A DNA stretch of 55,616 bases. Origin: Bacteroidales bacterium (GTDB lineage: Bacteria; Bacteroidota; Bacteroidia; Bacteroidales; P3). How positions within the stretch are numbered: the stretch's first letter is position 1; each line of letters opens with the position of its first letter. The DNA is taken from the NCBI GenBank assembly GCA_017449975.1, contig JAFSYK010000072.1, forward strand, positions 1 to 55,616, written 5' to 3'. Below, one piece after another: positions 24,176 through 33,365 of this stretch. A program made the translations under genes and the position numbers. Under the pieces are notes generated by a model that was given only the letters and a program-made list of their open reading frames with translations, was not told the DNA's origin and did not search any database.

Positions 24176-24901
24176 TCAAATCCCCCAAACCTTGGCTACA
24201 ACCGAAACTCCCTGAGAGTTGCTTATTTGGAACCAGGTCGTCTTCTCGACTTGTTTACGGAAAACTGATAACGTGTCGCCTTGGGCGGTCTCCTGGATGT
24301 AATCAATCTGGATGCACAGGTTCTGCACGTTAAATGAGTCAAACGGCAGATAGTCGGAAATGATACGCAAATACTCGGCGTTGTTGACGTGATGTGTGTG
24401 ATCAATGAACGAGGGTTCGGCGATAATCCGTGCCACCAAATCTGAATCCTGAAATTCTGGATGACGTAACTTGTCCAGCGAATCCATGTCAGTGGCTTGG
24501 CGCGATTCAAGCGTATAACGGCCCATCATATCATCGCGGAAACGTTCTACCCTACGGGTTTGGAAATTGATAACGGCCCAATACGCTGTTCCGGAAACCA
24601 TCAGTGCCCCCTGGTCGTCGCACAGTTCATAGTCACGCACCGCAAACAGTCCCGTGTTCTTCCTTGGCCATGTATTTAACATAACCGAATCGTTCAATTT
24701 GGGCATCTGTTTGATCTGCAGGTACATTCTGCAGATAACCCAGGCTCTGCCGGTGTGTATCAGAGCATCGTAACCATTGTCAAGCGATGAGGCGTGACCT
24801 TCGGCTACATCCTGAAAATAACGTGCCAATGCCTTGATACTAAGGTGGTCAGTGGCATCGCACTCCATCGAACGAACGGTCTGCTGTGCTGTAAAAGGCA
24901 T
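24176..24901 (-). CDS. Acyl-ACP thioesterase
   Basis: A 241-residue double-hotdog thioesterase of the plant FatA/FatB-like bacterial family. It shows the N-terminal hotdog (LARYFQDVAEGHASSL, WVICRMYLQI, WPRKNTGLFAVRDYEL) and the second hotdog with the catalytic Asn/His region HTHHVNNAEYLRII. It hydrolyses acyl-ACP, releasing free fatty acids and ending or tuning fatty-acid synthesis; Bacteroidales carry such a gene widely. It is read from the same strand as argS, 124 bp downstream, and the spacer is filled by the TTGGTCTAA word array. No promoter box is obvious between them. Confidence 0.88.
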   Translation of the reverse strand: MPFTAQQTVRSMECDATDHLSIKALARYFQDVAEGHASSLDNGYDALIHTGRAWVICRMYLQIKQMPKLNDSVMLNTWPRKNTGLFAVRDYELCDDQGALMVSGTAYWAVINFQTRRVERFRDDMMGRYTLESRQATDMDSLDKLRHPEFQDSDLVARIIAEPSFIDHTHHVNNAEYLRIISDYLPFDSFNVQNLCIQIDYIQETAQGDTLSVFRKQVEKTTWFQISNSQGVSVVAKVWGI

Positions 24902-24924
24902 GAGTAAATGGGTTGGCGGTTATT

Positions 24925-25025
24925 GTTTGGTTGGTTTTATTGGACTAATTGGTCTTATTGGTCTAATTGGACTAATTGGTTCTATTAGTCCAATTGGTCT
25001 AATTAGTCTAATGGGTCCAATTCCT
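24925..25025. repeat. Short-word array C: TTGGTCTAA / TTAGTCCAA words
   Basis: About ten imperfect 9-10-bp words (TTGGACTAA, TTGGTCTTA, TTGGTCTAA) that switch midway to the complementary orientation (TTAGTCCAA). The spacer transcript can therefore fold back on itself. It fills the argS-thioesterase spacer. Related words occur at 35209-35230 and 39527-39565. Confidence 0.88.
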
Positions 25026-26816
25026 TTACATTCTTTCCGGGACTTCGATGCCCAGAATTTTCATCGTGTTCTTCAAGGCGTTGGCCACCATGGCGCAGAG
25101 TACCACGCGGAACTGCTTGAGTGCCGTGTTCTCTTCACGCAAGATGGGCGTATCTTGATAGAAACTGTTGAAGTTCTTGGCCAAATCGTAGGCGTAGTTG
25201 GCAATCATGGCCGGACTGTGGGCGGCTGCAGCCTGTCCCACCACGTCGGGCAGGTCGTGGAGCGATTTGATAACCTCGCGCTCCTTGGCGGTCAGCGCAA
25301 GGCTCCCCTCCCCTATCTCCAGTTTGATTTGCGAAGCCTCGGCCTTGCGCACAATGCTGCGGATGCGGGCGTGAGTATACTGGATAAACGGACCCGTGTT
25401 GCCGTTGAAATCGATACTCTCGGCGGGGTTGAACAGCATGTTCTTGGTGGGGTCCACCTTCAAAATAAAGTATTTGAGTGCTCCCAAAGCCAGGATATGG
25501 AACAGATGTTGCTGCTCCGTTTCGCTCATGTCGTCCAACTTGCCTTTTTCGCGGCACATCTCGGCGGCGTCCTGCTCCATCTCGGCAATCAGGTCGTCGG
25601 CGTCGACGACAGTACCCTCGCGCGATTTCATCTTGCCGTTGGGCAGCTCCACCATGCCGTAAGAGAGGTGATAGACCTGGTCGGCCCAGTCGAATCCCAG
25701 TTTTCCCAGGATGAGTTTCAATACTTTGAAATGGTAGTCCTGCTCGTTGCCCACCACATAAATCAGTCGGTCGGCACCGAAATCGTTGTGACGCAGCAGC
25801 GCCGTACCCAAATCCTGGGTCATATAGACCGATGTGCCGTCTTTGCGCAGCAACAATTTCTGATCCAGTCCGTCGGCGGTGAGGTCACACCACACGCTGC
25901 CGTCCTCCTTGCGGAACAGCACACCCATATCCAAACCTTTCTGCACCAGCTCCTTGCCCAGCAGATAGGTGTTGGACTCGTAATAGACTTTGTCGAAGCC
26001 GACACCCAGTTTGCGGTAGGTCTCGTCGAAACCTTCGTAGACCCAGCCGTTCATGGTCTTCCACAGCTCACGCACCTCGGCATCGCCCTCTTCCCACAAC
26101 TTGAGCATCCGCTGTGCCTCCTGCATCAGCGGCGCCTGTTGCTTGGCTTCCTCCTCAGTGCGGCCTTCGGACATCAGCTGCGACACCTCTTCTTTATAAT
26201 GTTTGTCGAACTCGACATAATATTTGCCCACCAGATGGTCGCCCTTCATGCCGCTCGACGCCGGTGTCTCACCGTTGCCGTAGCGCTGCCAGGCCAGCAT
26301 CGACTTGCAGATATGTATGCCGCGGTCGTTGACCAGATTCACTCGCTTCACATTCATGCCGTTGGCATCCAGCAGCTCACTCACCGCCCAGCCCAGCAGG
26401 TTGTTGCGGATGTGTCCGAGGTGCAGCGGCTTGTTGGTGTTGGGCGACGAATATTCCACCACCACCGGTTTGGCATCGGCGGCGGCATTCTTCATTCCAT
26501 AACGCTCCTCACGACAGTGCTCGTCCACAAAGTGGACCCAGTAGTCGTTGGCTACCGAAAAATTGAGGAAGCCTTTGACAACGTTGTAGTTGTCGATGCC
26601 GGGCATCTGCTCTTTCACGGCGGCGCCTACCTCGTTGGCCAGTGCTTCGGGGGCTTTGCGCGCCTTCTTCACAAAGGGGAACACCACCCAGGTGTAGTCG
26701 CCCTCAAATTCTTTCTTTGTGGCCTGGATAACCACCTCCTTGGCGGGAGTATCTATATTATATAATGTGTGGAGCGCGTTGGCAATGTTTTCTTGAAGTT
26801 GAGCGCAGATGTCCAT
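25026..26816 (-). CDS. argS: Arginyl-tRNA synthetase
   Basis: A 596-residue class I synthetase. The N-terminal Add-1 domain is followed by the signature PNTNKPLHLGHIRNN (HLGH at 132-135), and the KMSKS region is degenerate (KMKSREGTVV). The C-terminal anticodon-binding helical bundle carries PALIANYAYDLAKNFNSFY-like IANYAYDLAKNFNSFYQ and ends RVVLCAMVANALKNTMKILG. It charges tRNA-Arg. The promoter TAAATTTGC lies 62 bp upstream, back to back with the hppA promoter. The long plus-strand frame here is a shadow. Confidence 0.97.
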   Translation of the reverse strand: MDICAQLQENIANALHTLYNIDTPAKEVVIQATKKEFEGDYTWVVFPFVKKARKAPEALANEVGAAVKEQMPGIDNYNVVKGFLNFSVANDYWVHFVDEHCREERYGMKNAAADAKPVVVEYSSPNTNKPLHLGHIRNNLLGWAVSELLDANGMNVKRVNLVNDRGIHICKSMLAWQRYGNGETPASSGMKGDHLVGKYYVEFDKHYKEEVSQLMSEGRTEEEAKQQAPLMQEAQRMLKLWEEGDAEVRELWKTMNGWVYEGFDETYRKLGVGFDKVYYESNTYLLGKELVQKGLDMGVLFRKEDGSVWCDLTADGLDQKLLLRKDGTSVYMTQDLGTALLRHNDFGADRLIYVVGNEQDYHFKVLKLILGKLGFDWADQVYHLSYGMVELPNGKMKSREGTVVDADDLIAEMEQDAAEMCREKGKLDDMSETEQQHLFHILALGALKYFILKVDPTKNMLFNPAESIDFNGNTGPFIQYTHARIRSIVRKAEASQIKLEIGEGSLALTAKEREVIKSLHDLPDVVGQAAAAHSPAMIANYAYDLAKNFNSFYQDTPILREENTALKQFRVVLCAMVANALKNTMKILGIEVPERM

Positions 26817-26877
26817 AAATCGGTCGTTTGAAGAGTGTTAGAAAAATAAAGATGGATAAAAAATCTTGAACAAAATG

Positions 26878-26886
26878 CAAATTTAC
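26878..26886 (-). promoter_or_regulatory. Promoter -7 box for argS
   Basis: Minus-strand TAAATTTGC fits TAnnTTTGC; it diverges from the hppA promoter 30 bp away. Confidence 0.6.
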
Positions 26887-26916
26887 TATTTTTTTTCATT
26901 TTTTCTCAAAAAGTCT

Positions 26917-26925
26917 TACCTTTGC
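26917..26925 (+). promoter_or_regulatory. Promoter -7 box for hppA
   Basis: TACCTTTGC, perfect TAnnTTTGC, 50 bp before ATG 26976. Confidence 0.75.
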
Positions 26926-26975
26926 AAATTAATTACGTCTGAACTTGTATTGACGGACATTCTAATACTTTTAAT

Positions 26976-29378
26976 ATGAAAAAACTTTTTGCAACTCTTC
27001 TCACGATGGCATTGCCCTTGGTTAGCTTTGCCAGTGAGGCGGATTTGGAAATGCCGGAGGGTTTTGCCTCGTCCGGTGACGCGCGAATCCTTTATTGGGG
27101 ATTTCTGGTCGTAGTCTTGGGTCTTATCTTCGGCTTCTGGCAGTTTGGCCAGGTCCGCAAACTGAAGGCCCACCGATCAATGCTGGAAATCGGCAACGTG
27201 ATTTTCAAGACCTGCTCCACCTACCTGAAGCAGCAGGGTAAGTTTCTCATCCTGCTTTTTGTCTTCATCGGTGCAGCCATGGCCCTTTATTTTGGTGTGC
27301 TGCAGCACATGCCGCTGGGTTCCGTCCTGCTGGTTCTGCTGTGGACTGTCATCGGCATCCTGGGCTCCTACGGTGTGGCTTGGTTTGGTGTGCGTATGAA
27401 CACCTTTGCCAACGCCCGCATGGCCTTTGCCTCTCTGCGTCGCAAACCGCTCGACCTGCTCAACATCCCGCTGCGTGCCGGTATGAGCATCGGTATTGTG
27501 CTTATCTGCATCGAGTTGGTGCTGATGCTGTTCATCCTGTTGTTCATGCCCGAGCATCTGGCTGGCAGCTGCTTCATCGGCTTCGCTATCGGTGAGAGCC
27601 TCGGTGCCAGCGCCCTGCGTATCGCTGGCGGTATCTTCACCAAGATTGCCGACATCGGAAGCGACCTGATGAAGGTTGTCTTCAAGATTGGCGAGGATGA
27701 CCCCCGCAATCCGGGCGTTATCGCCGACTGTACGGGTGACAATGCCGGCGACAGCATTGGACCCACCGCCGATGGTTTTGAGACCTACGGTGTGACCGGT
27801 GTGGCGCTGGTGAGCTTCATCCTCCTGGCTGTGGCCAATCCTGTCATGCAGGTCAAGCTGCTGGTTTGGATTTTCGTCATGCGTATTCTCGGTATCGTTG
27901 CTTCTGTGTTGGCCTACTACATCAACCAGCTCATCGCCAAGGTGCGCTACAGCAACGCCGACGACATCGACTTTGAGAAACCCCTCACCTCTTTGGTTTG
28001 GATCACTTCTATTCTCTCCATCTGTGGTACCTTTGCCGCCAGCTACTTCATTTTGGGTGGCGTCGAGGGTAACCTTTGGTTGGCACTTTCCATCATCATC
28101 AGCTGTGGTACGCTGGGTGCCGCTCTGATTCCCGAGTTCACCAAGCTCTTCACCTCCCCCACCTCCAAGCATGTGAAGGAAGTGGTCAAGGCTTCCGACC
28201 AGGGCGGTGCTTCGCTCAACATCCTGTCGGGTATCGTTGCCGGTAACTTCGGCGGATTCTGGACGGGTCTCGTCTTCTTCGTGCTGATGATCATCGCCTA
28301 CTTCGCCTCCACCTATTTTGGTATCGGTGAGGTGTTTGGCAGTTACTACTCCATCTTCGCTTTTGGCTTGGTGGCCTTCGGTATGCTGGGTATGGGTCCT
28401 GTCACCATCGCTGTCGACAGCTATGGTCCTGTGACCGACAACGCCCAGAGCGTCTACGAACTCTCTCTCATTGAAGATGACATCGAGAAGAGCCGCAAAG
28501 AAATCGAGAGCGAGTTTGGTTTCAAACCCGACTTTGAGAAAGCCAAATATTATCTGGAAGCCAACGACGGCGCTGGCAACACCTTCAAGGCTACTGCCAA
28601 GCCCGTGCTGATTGGTACGGCTGTTGTGGGTGCCACCACCATGATTTTCTCCCTCATCCTCATGATCGAGAAGACCCTCGGCATCGAGCCCGCCAGCATC
28701 CTCAACCTGCTGAACCCCTATAGCATCCTCGGCTTCATCCTCGGTGGCTGCGTCATCTACTGGTTCACCGGTGCCTCCATGCAGGCTGTTACCACGGGTG
28801 CCAACCGTGCTGTGGGTTATATCAAGGACAACATCAAGCTCGATCCCAATGCTCCCAAGAAGGCTGACATTGAGAAATCGCAGGAAGTGGTGAAGATCTG
28901 CACCAACTACGCACAGAAAGGTATGATCAACATCTTCATCGCCATCTTCTGCTTCGCTTTGGCTTTTGCCTGCTTCTCCAGCCCGGCCAGTATCGGTGGT
29001 CAGAACGCTGTCTGCCTCTTCATCAGCTACCTCATCAGCATCGCAGTGTTTGGTCTCTTCCAGGCTGTCTATATGGCCAACGCCGGTGGCGCTTGGGACA
29101 ACGCCAAGAAGGTTGTCGAGGTTGACATGCAGGCCAAGGGTACGCCGCTGCACGATGCCAGTGTCGTGGGCGACACGGTGGGCGACCCCTTCAAGGACAC
29201 CTCGTCGGTGGCACTGAACCCCATCATCAAGTTCACCACCCTCTTCGGTGTGTTGGCTATGGAGATTGCCATCAGTGCTGGATTCCAGAAGCTGGCCCCC
29301 TGGTTTGGTGTCGTCTTCCTGCTGATCGCGCTGCTCTTTGTCTATCGCTCCTTCTACAAAATGCGTATCGACAAGTAG
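26976..29378 (+). CDS. hppA: Membrane-bound proton-translocating pyrophosphatase
   Basis: An 800-residue, many-pass inner-membrane pump. It opens with a signal-like segment (MKKLFATLLTMALPLVSFAS). Catalytic motifs: ADIGSDLMKVV, EDDPRNPGVIADCTGDNAGD, and near the end ASVVGDTVGDPFKDTSS. It couples PPi hydrolysis to ion transport. In the ionic-specificity motif GNTFKATAK, residue 538 is Lys where K+-dependent enzymes have Ala, so a K+-independent, most likely H+-pumping type is predicted. SIGPTADGFETYG marks a divergent bacterial subgroup. A periplasmic or cytosolic insert near 500-530 (KEIESEFGFKPDFEKAKYYL) adds length beyond the usual 700. Own promoter and terminator. Confidence 0.96.
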   Translation: MKKLFATLLTMALPLVSFASEADLEMPEGFASSGDARILYWGFLVVVLGLIFGFWQFGQVRKLKAHRSMLEIGNVIFKTCSTYLKQQGKFLILLFVFIGAAMALYFGVLQHMPLGSVLLVLLWTVIGILGSYGVAWFGVRMNTFANARMAFASLRRKPLDLLNIPLRAGMSIGIVLICIELVLMLFILLFMPEHLAGSCFIGFAIGESLGASALRIAGGIFTKIADIGSDLMKVVFKIGEDDPRNPGVIADCTGDNAGDSIGPTADGFETYGVTGVALVSFILLAVANPVMQVKLLVWIFVMRILGIVASVLAYYINQLIAKVRYSNADDIDFEKPLTSLVWITSILSICGTFAASYFILGGVEGNLWLALSIIISCGTLGAALIPEFTKLFTSPTSKHVKEVVKASDQGGASLNILSGIVAGNFGGFWTGLVFFVLMIIAYFASTYFGIGEVFGSYYSIFAFGLVAFGMLGMGPVTIAVDSYGPVTDNAQSVYELSLIEDDIEKSRKEIESEFGFKPDFEKAKYYLEANDGAGNTFKATAKPVLIGTAVVGATTMIFSLILMIEKTLGIEPASILNLLNPYSILGFILGGCVIYWFTGASMQAVTTGANRAVGYIKDNIKLDPNAPKKADIEKSQEVVKICTNYAQKGMINIFIAIFCFALAFACFSSPASIGGQNAVCLFISYLISIAVFGLFQAVYMANAGGAWDNAKKVVEVDMQAKGTPLHDASVVGDTVGDPFKDTSSVALNPIIKFTTLFGVLAMEIAISAGFQKLAPWFGVVFLLIALLFVYRSFYKMRIDK

Positions 29379-29412
29379 TCCGAACAGGTATAAAAAACAG
29401 ATTTCCAAAAAG

Positions 29413-29443
29413 TCGCATCGATTTTTTTCGGTGCGATTTTTTT
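29413..29443 (+). terminator. Rho-independent terminator after hppA
   Basis: 8-bp stem TCGCATCG / CGGTGCGA (one G-U pair), T-rich loop and a run of seven T. Confidence 0.85.
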
Positions 29444-29464
29444 GTTATTATCAGAAATATTTGC

Positions 29465-29472
29465 TACTTTTG
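29465..29472 (+). promoter_or_regulatory. Promoter -7 box for the type B T9SS cargo gene
   Basis: TACTTTTG fits TAnnTTTG, 39 bp before ATG 29512. Confidence 0.65.
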
Positions 29473-29511
29473 TAGCGCAGATTATACTGCATACTCTGTA
29501 TATTATTGAAA

Positions 29512-31809
29512 ATGAATAATATCAATATGAAGAAACTATTTCTATCATTGTTATTGGCAGTCTGTTTCATGTCCATTGGACATGCGCAGTGCCCCAATGT
29601 CACCATTCAAGAGCGTATGCACACGCCCTGTCCTGAATATGCAGCACATGGTTGGGACACGGCCGTCAACTGCGGAGTGACACAGCTGAAGTTAAATGCT
29701 GAGGCTTTTATTACTACGCAGCATTTCAATGGAACCTACTTGGTGGAATCAATCCCCTACGATCCGCCAGAGCCTTTCACGGCGGGTATCCACTTGCCCA
29801 TCAGCAGTGATGACATTTGGGACGCCCAGGGTGGTTTGAATATTGATTTCCCGTTCCAGTTCTTTGGTGTGACGCAGAACCACGTCACCTTGGCCGCCAA
29901 TGGCTTGGTGTCGTTCAACACGGCCATTACACCGGAACAGGGTTCTGGATATGCGTGGGATTCTTATTATCCACTCAATCCTTCTGTGCAAAATCCAACT
30001 GCATTTCCTTGGCCCAACTCTATCTTGGCCTGTGCCAGCGATATGGACCCCTCCTACATCCCTTCCAGTGAGTCCTCTGTTCGCGGCGTCTTCAAGTACT
30101 CGGGCGGAGAGGCCCCTTGTCGTCACATTACGGTGAGCTGGAACCAGGTTCCTGTCTTTGGCCATTCCTCCGAGCAGTCCACATACAACTGCACGCATCA
30201 GGTGGTTCTTTGGGAGGGTACCAATGTGATTGAGGTGCATGTGAAGAAACACCGCAGTCACGGTACGGCAAGTGGTGGTAACTGGAGCGCCATCGGTATT
30301 CTCAACGACAATGGCACCTCCGCTTTCATGGCTCCGGGACGCAACCCCTTCCAGGACAACATCGACACGCCGGAAGCCTGGCGTTTCACCCCGCTCGGAA
30401 CAACGGTGAAGACCATCAACTGGTACCGACTGACTGAGAGCGGCGACTCCATCGAGGTTGGTGTCAACGCCAACGATTCCCGTGCCCAACAGGCTGAGGG
30501 CTATTATGGCAGTTCGGACCACATGACTTGCTATGTCTATCCCACGGAGACGGCCACCTACAAGGTTACCATCCGTTATAATGGTGCCACGGGTTATTTC
30601 TACTACCTTACCGACACCATCCGCATTGGTGTGGATACCAACACCGTGTATGAGATTGCTACCCCGCAGTCCATTGGCAACCGCCATGCCGCCGCTTGCT
30701 ATGGTACGCAAGGTCAGTTCAATATTTCATTCCCCACGCCACGCAATGACGTGGAAAACTACACTTGGGAGGTGACCCACACGCAGAATGGACAAACCAC
30801 CATGGTGCCGGAGAACCAGTATGTTATTAGTAACGGTGGCGCCTCGTTGCTGTTCCCTGCCACCACGTCGATGCGGGAAGACAAAACCGATACCTTCCAT
30901 ATTTATACAACGGTTATCTTCAACAATGGCTGCATCCGTAGCGACAGCCTTATCTATGAGGTCTATCCGAATTATTCGATAGCTTACGCCGGTGCCATCT
31001 GCAACAACCAGATTTTCGAAAAATGGGATGAGCAGTTTGTTGCCGCTGGCGACTATACCCGTCATTTCCATACCATTCATGGATGCGACAGTGTGGAAAC
31101 GCTCCACCTAGAGGTGTCGCCCGTAAGCACCACCATTGACCAAATCATCGACTGCAAGCCGCTCACATGGCGCAACGGAACGACCTATTATGAGAGCAAC
31201 ACCGCCACCGCCTCTGTCGACACGGTAGTGGTGCAGAATCAGTATGGATGCGATAGCATCATTCAGCTGAACTTTACCTTGATGCCGTTGGAGGCTCGAA
31301 TTGAAGCCACTCCCTCTTCCGCATCCATTGATCAGTTGAACATCAAGTTGGTGGACGTCAGTATCGGCGCCAATCGTCGCGAATGGCTCTTCCCCAATGG
31401 CAATGTCAGCATGAGTCAGATGACCAATTACAACTTCGACCCCAGCGAGGATTCGGCGATTATCGGCCTGCATGTCTATAGTCCTTATGGCTGCACGGAC
31501 GATACCACCATCACGCTGCACTTGTTGAAGGAGAATATCTGGATTCCCAATGCTTTCACTCCGGGCGAGGAGACCAACAACCGCTTCTTTGTCTCGACGG
31601 TCGGCATTGTCTATCTCCAGATGTACATCTACGATCGTCGTGGCGAATTGGTGTGCCATTTCGAAGAGCTCGACGGCTACTGGGATGGCAATGACACCAA
31701 GGGTGAACCTTGCAAGACCGGCGCCTATACTTATGTGTGCCGCTATGCCAATATCATCCATCCCAACGCCATTCAGACCAAGCGTGGCACTATTACGCTG
31801 ATTAGATAA
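29512..31809 (+). CDS. Secreted protein with type B T9SS sorting domain (CHU_C-like)
   Basis: About 765 residues. A signal peptide (MKKLFLSLLLAVCFMSIGHA) precedes a large beta-rich extracellular region. ATG 29512 is chosen; ATG 29527 (MKKLFLS) is equally possible, and the frame's first codon (TTG 29506) is not needed. The last 85 residues are the gliding-associated C-terminal domain: IWIPNAFTPGEETNNRFFV, MYIYDRRGELVCHFEELDGYWDG, CKTGAYTYVCRY and RGTITLIR. Such domains direct type IX export and SprF/PorP-linked surface attachment. The middle holds repeated motifs like GCDSVETLHLEVSP and GCDSIIQLNFTL typical of these adhesin-like proteins. Only 6 bp separate it from asd, an unusual operon partner. 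Confidence 0.88.
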   Translation: MNNINMKKLFLSLLLAVCFMSIGHAQCPNVTIQERMHTPCPEYAAHGWDTAVNCGVTQLKLNAEAFITTQHFNGTYLVESIPYDPPEPFTAGIHLPISSDDIWDAQGGLNIDFPFQFFGVTQNHVTLAANGLVSFNTAITPEQGSGYAWDSYYPLNPSVQNPTAFPWPNSILACASDMDPSYIPSSESSVRGVFKYSGGEAPCRHITVSWNQVPVFGHSSEQSTYNCTHQVVLWEGTNVIEVHVKKHRSHGTASGGNWSAIGILNDNGTSAFMAPGRNPFQDNIDTPEAWRFTPLGTTVKTINWYRLTESGDSIEVGVNANDSRAQQAEGYYGSSDHMTCYVYPTETATYKVTIRYNGATGYFYYLTDTIRIGVDTNTVYEIATPQSIGNRHAAACYGTQGQFNISFPTPRNDVENYTWEVTHTQNGQTTMVPENQYVISNGGASLLFPATTSMREDKTDTFHIYTTVIFNNGCIRSDSLIYEVYPNYSIAYAGAICNNQIFEKWDEQFVAAGDYTRHFHTIHGCDSVETLHLEVSPVSTTIDQIIDCKPLTWRNGTTYYESNTATASVDTVVVQNQYGCDSIIQLNFTLMPLEARIEATPSSASIDQLNIKLVDVSIGANRREWLFPNGNVSMSQMTNYNFDPSEDSAIIGLHVYSPYGCTDDTTITLHLLKENIWIPNAFTPGEETNNRFFVSTVGIVYLQMYIYDRRGELVCHFEELDGYWDGNDTKGEPCKTGAYTYVCRYANIIHPNAIQTKRGTITLIR

Positions 31810-31815
31810 GAAGCG

Positions 31816-32808
31816 ATGAAGATTGCTGTTGTGGGCGCTACCGGACTTGTCGGTAGTGTGATGTTGAAAGTGCTGCAGGAGCGCGGCCTTGACCAGCATG
31901 AGATTCTTGTTGCCGCATCAGAACGGTCGGTAGGTCGCTCCATCTCCTTTGCCGGACGCACATTGCAGGTGATGTCGGTCGACGATGCCATTGCGGCGCA
32001 TCCCGACTACGCTGTTTTCTCGGCGGGTGCCGCCGCCTCGCGGCAGTACGCACCGCGTTTCGCCGAGGTGGGCACCACGGTCATCGACAACTCGTCGGCA
32101 TGGCGCAAGGATCCGAACATTCCCTTGGTGGTTCCGGAAATCAATATGGAGGTGGTCGCCGACCGAGATCGCATCATTGCCAATCCCAACTGCTCGACCA
32201 TACAGATGGTGCTGGCCTTGTCGGCATTGCAGCGTACCTATGGTATCCGTCGCCTTGTCGTCTCTACCTACCAGAGCGTTACAGGCACCGGTATGAAAGC
32301 CATTCGTCAGCTGGAAGCTGAAGAGGCGGGAGAGACCCCCGAAACAATGGCCTACCCCTACCCCATCCACCGCAACCTCTTTCCCCACGGCGGCGACTTT
32401 CAAACCGACGGCTACACCACTGAGGAGCAGAAGCTGGTGGACGAGACCCGCAAGATTTTGCGTGACGACAGCATCGCCATCACCGCCACCGTGGCGCGTG
32501 TGCCGGTGGTGGGCGGACACAGCGAGTCGGTCAATGTTGAGTTGCGATGCGACTACGACCTGGACGACGTGCGTCGGCTGTTGGCGGAGACACCCGGCAT
32601 CGTGCTATGCGACGACCCCTCGCAGCAGCAATACCCCATGCCCATGATGGCCGAGGGGCGCGACGAGGTGTTTGTGGGTCGTCTACGGCGCGACTTCAGT
32701 CAGCCCAACACACTTAACATGTGGGTGGTGGGCGACAATCTGCGGAAAGGTGCCGCCACCAATGCTATCCAGATTCTACAAGAATTAATCAAAAGAAAAA
32801 AGGAATAA
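31816..32808 (+). CDS. asd: Aspartate-semialdehyde dehydrogenase
   Basis: A 330-residue enzyme. The NADP-binding start is MKIAVVGATGLVGSVML (GATGxVG). The active-site cysteine is C126 in NPNCSTIQM, and the substrate region has RVPVVGGHSESVNVEL. It reduces aspartyl phosphate to the semialdehyde, the branch point to lysine/diaminopimelate, threonine and methionine. It starts 6 bp after the T9SS cargo gene and is followed after a 51-bp spacer by gldH; one transcript through uvrC is likely. Confidence 0.96.
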   Translation: MKIAVVGATGLVGSVMLKVLQERGLDQHEILVAASERSVGRSISFAGRTLQVMSVDDAIAAHPDYAVFSAGAAASRQYAPRFAEVGTTVIDNSSAWRKDPNIPLVVPEINMEVVADRDRIIANPNCSTIQMVLALSALQRTYGIRRLVVSTYQSVTGTGMKAIRQLEAEEAGETPETMAYPYPIHRNLFPHGGDFQTDGYTTEEQKLVDETRKILRDDSIAITATVARVPVVGGHSESVNVELRCDYDLDDVRRLLAETPGIVLCDDPSQQQYPMPMMAEGRDEVFVGRLRRDFSQPNTLNMWVVGDNLRKGAATNAIQILQELIKRKKE

Positions 32809-32850
32809 TCGGAATCATCGGAATATTCAGAATACTCAGATTACTCAGAT
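32801..32850. repeat. Short-word array D between asd and gldH
   Basis: Imperfect 8-9-bp words (AATCGGAATCATCGGAATA, then CAGAATACTCAGATTACTCAGA) fill the spacer within an operon, starting over the asd stop codon. Confidence 0.7.
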
Positions 32851-32859
32851 CTCCCCCAC

Positions 32860-33354
32860 ATGCCTGTTATGAAAAGAACTGTTCTTTCACTCCTGCTGTT
32901 ATGCGGCCTTGCCCTGCTTACAGCCTGCGGCAATAAAGCTGTCTTCGACGAGAGCCATGCTATCACGGGCGCCTGGAACCGTTTTGAACCCGAGAACTTT
33001 ACTGTGGACATCCAAAACGCCGAAGAGTTGTACGATTTGTTTCTTTGTGTGTCGGTCGACACCGCTCGCTATCGTGAGAACTCGCTGCCGATACATGTCA
33101 ACGTTATCTCGCCTGTCGGCGAACGTCGTATGTTCCCGTGCTCCATTACCTTGCGTGACCGAACGGGCGCGTGGAAAGGTGAATGGCGTGACGGACTGCT
33201 CGTCGTCGACAAGCGTGTGCGCGAATGCTTCAGCTTCAATCGTGAAGGCGAACACAGCATTACCGTGGGACAGGGTACGCACTACTATGATATCAATGGC
33301 ATCCGCTCGCTGCGTCTGCGTCTGTCGCCCACCGAGATAGAATATCCTGAATAA
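32860..33354 (+). CDS. gldH: Gliding motility lipoprotein GldH-like
   Basis: A 164-residue lipoprotein: hydrophobic leader and lipobox LLTAC with Cys23 (start 32860, or ATG 32869 giving MKRTVLS). The mature part is a beta-sandwich-like domain with the GldH-type C-terminal block THYYDINGIRSLRLRLS. GldH is required for gliding and T9SS function in Flavobacteria and is kept in non-gliding Bacteroidales that have T9SS, in line with the two cargo genes nearby. The gap to uvrC is 11 bp. Confidence 0.78.
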   Translation: MPVMKRTVLSLLLLCGLALLTACGNKAVFDESHAITGAWNRFEPENFTVDIQNAEELYDLFLCVSVDTARYRENSLPIHVNVISPVGERRMFPCSITLRDRTGAWKGEWRDGLLVVDKRVRECFSFNREGEHSITVGQGTHYYDINGIRSLRLRLSPTEIEYPE

Positions 33355-33365
33355 GACAGTATGCC

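Noticed and set aside
24834-26765. 643-codon plus-strand frame over argS
   Set aside because: Shadow of argS; low complexity, starts in the TTGGTCTAA array.
27177-29408. 743-codon minus frame over hppA, and similar frames over clpC, gyrA, uvrC and the large T9SS cargo gene
   Set aside because: All lie opposite well-recognised genes and show no family motif, signal or own promoter.
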